From positions 50,771,714 to 50,835,713 of the forward strand of contig CM054140.1 of assembly GCA_028751875.1 (NCBI GenBank): a stretch of DNA of 64,000 bases, written 5' to 3'. The stretch is from Rapana venosa (Eukaryota; Mollusca; Gastropoda; Neogastropoda; Muricidae). Numbering within the stretch: the first letter of the stretch is position 1; each line of letters starts with the position of its first letter. Both the position numbers and the translations under genes were made by a program. Shown one piece after another: positions 59,955 through 64,000 of this stretch. The notes under the pieces are model-generated. The model made no database searches, was not told the origin of the DNA, and saw only the letters and a program-made list of their open reading frames with translations.

Positions 59955-60022
59955 GGGGGGGTACGACGCGCGCGCGCGCTGGTGTGTGTGTGTGTGTGTG
60001 GTGTGTGTGTTGTGTGTGATGT
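59931..60022. repeat. (CG)n-(GT)n microsatellite
   Basis: Two CG runs separated by a G run and GTACGA, then GT repeat. Alternating purine-pyrimidine DNA of this kind can adopt Z form. Confidence 0.85.
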
Positions 60023-60174
60023 ACGTGTGCATTGGGATGCAAATTGCTTATACAATATTTGTTTCATGTAGTTTACTATTGCTGTTGCTTCCCATAAAAG
60101 CACAAAGAATTTTTGACGTTTCTTTCTCTTTGCCAAAATGATACTATTTACGTGGTTTGTTCTCCTTTATATTA

Positions 60175-60515
60175 TGGAGGTTTTGCTTTGTTTGGTTCGG
60201 TTTTGGTTTTGGTTTGGGTGGGGTTTTTTTTAGGGGGAACTATTCGGTTGTCCCCTCTCCCCTTGTTGTTGTCGCCGCTTTTGTTTTGCTTGGTTTCTTG
60301 CTATTTTTTCGGTTGTTTCTGTGTTTTCTGTTTTGCTTTTTTCTCTTTCTCGTCGGTAATTTTGTGGAGATTTTTGTGTAGATATTTTTTCCGTATACTG
60401 TGTAAGTGTATTGCTATGGGCTTTATTTTATTTTCGAGGACTGGATGTAAAAAAGCACATGGGTGCTTATTCACTATCCTCGAAATAAAAGAATTTGTCA
60501 TTGTCATTGTCAGTG
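60175..60515 (+). mobile_element. LINE 3' UTR and hairpin tail (same family as 9.2 kb)
   Basis: A GT-rich stretch is followed by the tail at 60435-60515. Outer stem CGAGGA (60435-60440) pairs with TCCTCG (60477-60482), and inner stem AAGCAC (60453-60458) pairs with GTGCTT (60463-60468) around a four-base loop. AATAAAAG and ATTGTC repeats end the element. The same tail, with base changes that keep pairing, is found at 9.2 kb and in the SINEs at 20.3 and 58.3 kb. No coding part remains. Confidence 0.65.
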
Positions 60516-60565
60516 ACATAGTCACACTGCAAAACACTTAAAGACTTGCGCAAAATCAGGACAGA

Positions 60566-60595
60566 CTTGTGTTGGAGTCTCTTGTATGCTACAAA
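60566..60595 (+). repeat. 30-bp direct repeat, copy 1
   Basis: CTTGTGTTGGAGTCTCTTGT and the next ten bases are repeated at 60757-60786. The two copies flank the right arm of the inverted repeat. Confidence 0.95.
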
Positions 60596-60613
60596 TTATT
60601 TAAAATAATTACA

Positions 60614-60730
60614 CACACGCGCGCGCGCGCACGCACTCATACCATGCATCAATGCCAACATCAAATCTTTATGAATATCATACATAGTCATAGAAAAGGA
60701 CATCTGCACTTTGGAATTAGCTATGCATAA
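60614..60730 (-). repeat. Right arm of the 117-bp perfect inverted repeat
   Basis: Exact reverse complement of 59838-59954. It lies within a 161-bp segment (60596-60756) bounded by 30-bp direct repeats. Confidence 0.95.
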
Positions 60731-60756
60731 AATTATGCAAATTATTGTATGCTACT

Positions 60757-60786
60757 CTTGTGTTGGAGTCTCTTGTATGCTACAAA
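60757..60786 (+). repeat. 30-bp direct repeat, copy 2
   Basis: Same 30 bases as 60566-60595, directly after the segment holding the inverted arm. Confidence 0.95.
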
Positions 60787-61254
60787 CCACTACACCGAAA
60801 AACTAATTGTTCACACTTCTAACTTTGTATGTCAGTGCTGCAGCAAACTTGTGCAGCATGCCTGCAAGAGCCATGTTTAAAGCTGTGTTTCCTTTGCAAC
60901 AATACCTTTATTTAAAAACTGGACTTTTGTTGTGTTGGGTGTTTTTATTCTGTTGCTTTTGTTCTAGGACTGATGAATAAAGTTATGATAACTAAATTTA
61001 TATTTCCTTTTTTGTACTTTGAAAATCCCTGCAACACAATCGATACCCTGAGATGTGTACTAAAATCACAATATCAACATGCTACATACTACACAGGAAT
61101 TGAAGATTTTGTATTGATGGAAATGTACATGTTTTATGAGAGAATATAACCTGCAATGCAAGGGACCCTCCAACAATTAATATGGAAGTTAAGTTTATAA
61201 ATTGAAATAGTTTACAGCTACTAAATGATTTTACACACACATGGTGCTTATAAG
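60787..61254. other. Unassigned AT-rich sequence
   Basis: No gene recognised. GAATAAAG at 60976 could be a polyadenylation signal or part of a LINE end. Confidence 0.35.
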
Positions 61255-61560
61255 AGTGGATCAAATCTATCAATAAGGCCAAGTTTTAAAGCAGATGGTG
61301 GAATTTTAGAATACAAGCAAACAGTTAAACTCCTGGGAGTTTTCAACAAAATTGACATGGAACAGTTATATTGAATATAATTACTCTAACTAAAGTTTCT
61401 ATCTGCTTTGCCTCTTAAGGTTATTTCTTCAAGAGAAATTGAAAATAGTGGGAAAAGGAGCCTCCTTTATTTGTAGTACACTACAGTAACGTGCACAGGA
61501 TGCATGATGGGGCGAAAATGGCTACTGAAAGGGTCATCAACACAAAAGCGGCCAGATTTT
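61255..61560 (+). pseudogene. Degenerate Jockey/CR1-group reverse transcriptase fragment
   Basis: LEYKQTVKLLGVF (about 61309-61345), LTWNSYIEY (61350-61378) and, in another frame, FYLLCLLRLF (61400-61430) recall the LGV-x-(D)-LTWNxHI motif that follows the catalytic box in Jockey/CR1-group elements. Stops and shifts are frequent, and no ends were found. Confidence 0.45.
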
Positions 61561-62789
61561 TAAAAAAAGGGAAACTCTAGAGTCGGAAAGAAAAAGAAAA
61601 GTTGTGTCAGGGAACTAGAGAAGGGGCATGAAAAATAAGATGAATGTGAACATAGATGAAAGAATGGAAACCCAACATTAGCACACAGACGCTAGAGCAA
61701 AAACCAAACCCAGACGGATGTAAACCCCTTGTTTACGCGTTTAGCAACGCACGCAACAGCACACGCTAAGAAAAATATAAACCCTACCCAGACAATTGTT
61801 CACTGCAGCTGAATATCAATAGAAGGCAGGCAGCAATTTACAGTCGGGCGATTACTGTTTCAGACAGTAGGTAAGATAGGAGAGATTGGCTGGTTCATGT
61901 ATAAAAAGAACAAGAAAACAAAGCAAGGACAAGGAACTATCTCATACATCTCAAAAACAAAATGAAAGAATTCAACCATAGAGATCAACCACTAGGTTCA
62001 ATAGAAAAATAGAAGAAATTGTAGAATCGACAATGAGAGTTGTTCCTATTTCATGGAAAAGGGGTGGTTTTTTTCATTTGTTTGCTTGAATACACAATAA
62101 CAGCTTTTCCATTTCATGAAAAAAGAGATAAAACCCAGGTTTTTTTTATCTTAACTTTTGGGGGCTTTCAAATTGCATATTAGACACTGCAAATCTTTTT
62201 GTTCATAAGCAAACTAGAAAAAACTATTAACAAAGTGATTGGTGAATGTTTTCAGAAAAAGCAAACGTTTGTTTCCTTTTGGTTTTCTGTTAATGCGTTT
62301 GGATGGATTTTGCTGTGTTTTGGTTGTCTGATATCTTCGGACTGGAAAACGTTTTAGTTTTTAAAAAAAAGTTATACAACAACAATGAATTGATGTGAAG
62401 ATATGATTAAAAAACTACAGCAAGGAAAACCTTGAATATCTCAAATATTATTTTTTAAAAACCAGCTTTGGGTTCAGGATGCACTTTCATTATTCTACCT
62501 TTCAGCATCTTTAAATTGATCAAAACCAACGTATGGCCAAGACCTATTTTAATGCCCTTATACATTACTTAAAAAATCCTTCAAAGTATAAACTGCAGGG
62601 CATAAAATCTGGCTCTAGACTAAGGTCTACCGGTTATTTGCCTTGTGTTTAAAAAATAATTATAGTTCATCCGTAATTTACTGATAGAAAACCTCAAAAG
62701 CGTTGCTTGTAGTAAATTTTTCCTAAGAAGTCTGTTAAAAATGACTAGCAATCAGTATTAAGCCTCAAGTCTGACAAAGATTTTTCCAA
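61561..62789. other. Unassigned AT-rich sequence
   Basis: No gene, tandem array or shared repeat was recognised in this 1.2-kb stretch. Confidence 0.4.
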
Positions 62790-64000
62790 AGAGCGCTAGA
62801 TTGATATCCTCTCAGTGACCACGACATGGTACTCATGACCCTACAGATCAAGCTGAAGACCAAGAACCAGAAGAGAAATCCCCGTTTGCGGTTCAACATG
62901 GAAAAGCTGAAGGACCCCGAAGTCGCTGAAATCCTTAAAGCTGAGATAGGGGGCAGATTTGCAGCATTGAATTTCCTCCAAGATGACATCAACAACCTCA
63001 CTGAGACCTTCAGCAAGACCATTCAGGAGACAGCGCTGGAGATCCTTGGAAAGAGAGGAAAAAAGAACCAACGTGGGTTTACCAACGATATCCTGGACCT
63101 GTGCGACCAACGTAGGGAGCTAAAGCAGTGAAGAACAAAACCCAGAAACGGCCGAAGAGTATAGAACAGTCAACAGGTCAATCAGAAGAAGATGACTGAG
63201 GCCATGGGGAACTGGATGTCAGAACAATGCTCCAAGGTTGAGAAGCAATGCGAAAGGAGACAGCAAAGAGGCGTACCAGACCATCAAGGTACTAACCAAG
63301 TCCAGCAGCCAAAGACTCCGTTATTGAAGAACAAAAGAGGGGTCAGTCCTTAAGAGAGCGCCACTTCATGAAGGATGGACAGAAATATTGCAGAACCTGT
63401 ACAACTCAAGCTGAAGGCTGAATCCGAACAAACTTCACGAGCAAGATCCCAGACATCAGATCCTGAAAGCACACAGGTGCGGAGGAAGAGGTAGAAGATA
63501 GTCTAGTAGATCCCCGAAAGGAGGCAAGTCACCAGGGATTGACAAATATCCCGGCTGAGCTCATCAAGAACGGAGGCAGAGATGATCATGGCATTAACAT
63601 TATCTCCAATATCTGGACCAGCAAAGAGGGGCCTGAACGGGACCCCAACCCATCATAGTTCCACTTCCAAAAAAGGGGGCCTGAAGAAGTGCCCAAAAAA
63701 AAGAACAATCTTCTGATAACCCATCCAACAAAAGTTATGTCCTTTCCCCTTAACAACTGAAACCCAAGCGAAGAAATTTTTCAAAGAACAGGCGGGATTC
63801 GGGACATTTCAAGCACTGTCGGCAGATCTTCACATCAAATGCTAAGGAAGCCCCCAAACATAAAACAGCTTACAACACTTCTTGATTCAAGAAGGCTTCG
63901 ACCGAGGTGGGAAGAAGCTCTGTGGAAGTCATGAGAACTTTAGTTCGACGAGGCCTGATTCAAGTCATCCCGGGGCTGTATACCTCCCACGGCATCCCCA
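62790..64000 (+). pseudogene. RTE/Nimb-like LINE, 5'-truncated, continues beyond the window
   Basis: It begins at the end of the endonuclease, SDHDMVLMTLQIKLK in broken frame (62812-62855), and the linker is open for 101 codons (62826-63131; KAEIGGRFAALNFLQDDINN, ETALEILGKRGKKNQ). It then decays: GAEEEVEDSLVDP (63475), AELIKNGG (63555) and the KKAFDRVW-type region (about 63890). The linker is nearly the same as in the minus-strand copy at 31.7-31.95 kb, so the two belong to one family. The 3' part lies outside the window. Confidence 0.8.

Overview
The window looks like repeat-dense, non-genic nuclear DNA from a marine invertebrate, most probably a mollusc. The evidence is the mix of APE-type non-LTR retrotransposons (CR1/L2-like, Jockey-like, RTE/Nimb-like, L1/Tx1-like), tRNA-derived SINEs with conserved central domains, a Gypsy element, a decayed Maverick/Polinton-like capsid and ATPase pair, and very many long microsatellites. 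I found no intact host protein gene, rRNA gene, functional tRNA gene or CRISPR array. Species-level assignment is not possible from this sequence alone. A 500-base run of N (28893-29392) is an assembly gap, and the flanking sequence has many small indels.

Layout. 0.9-1.8 kb: minus-strand LINE pieces, one with a clear 9-bp target duplication. 2.45-2.76 kb: a SINE whose head joins a tRNA-like 5' half to the internal promoter region of 5S rRNA. 2.9-7.95 kb: an almost full-length but decayed non-LTR element whose ORF1 starts with a viral-type 2A peptide (DIEMNPGP) and whose ORF2 has endonuclease, reverse transcriptase and a C-terminal CCHC. 8.1-9.0 kb: an RTE-like 3' part. 9.2-9.6 kb: a LINE 3' tail. 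10.7-13.6 kb: the best-preserved LINE ORF2 in the window (minus strand). 15.5-21.2 kb: SINE copies, LINE 3' ends, a 75-bp minisatellite and GT repeats. 21.2-26.8 kb: a minus-strand Gypsy pol broken by two SINEs. 28 kb: an L1/Tx1-like LINE piece. 29.8-32.8 kb: an RTE/Nimb-like LINE. 32.8-39.5 kb: a decayed virus-like segment with a capsid-like pseudogene followed by a Walker A/B ATPase remnant. 43.3-47.9 kb: a CR1/L2-like LINE (minus) next to an RTE/Nimb-like LINE (plus). 50.8-57 kb: a CR1/L2-like LINE interrupted by an RTE/Nimb-like element whose two halves lie in opposite orientation, as expected of twin priming. 57.4-57.9 kb: a 42-bp minisatellite. 58.3-58.7 kb: a SINE. 59.8-60.8 kb: a perfect 117-bp inverted repeat with a flanking 30-bp direct duplication. 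62.8 kb to the end: another RTE/Nimb-like LINE that runs off the window.

How the parts relate. Two SINE families each carry the 3' tail of a LINE family that is also present here, so the window holds two probable SINE-LINE mobilisation pairs. Two SINE families with different heads and different tails share a core of about 35 bp. Nested insertions give a relative order: the Gypsy element is older than the SINEs inside it, and the CR1/L2-like LINE at 50.8-57 kb is older than the twin-primed element inside it.
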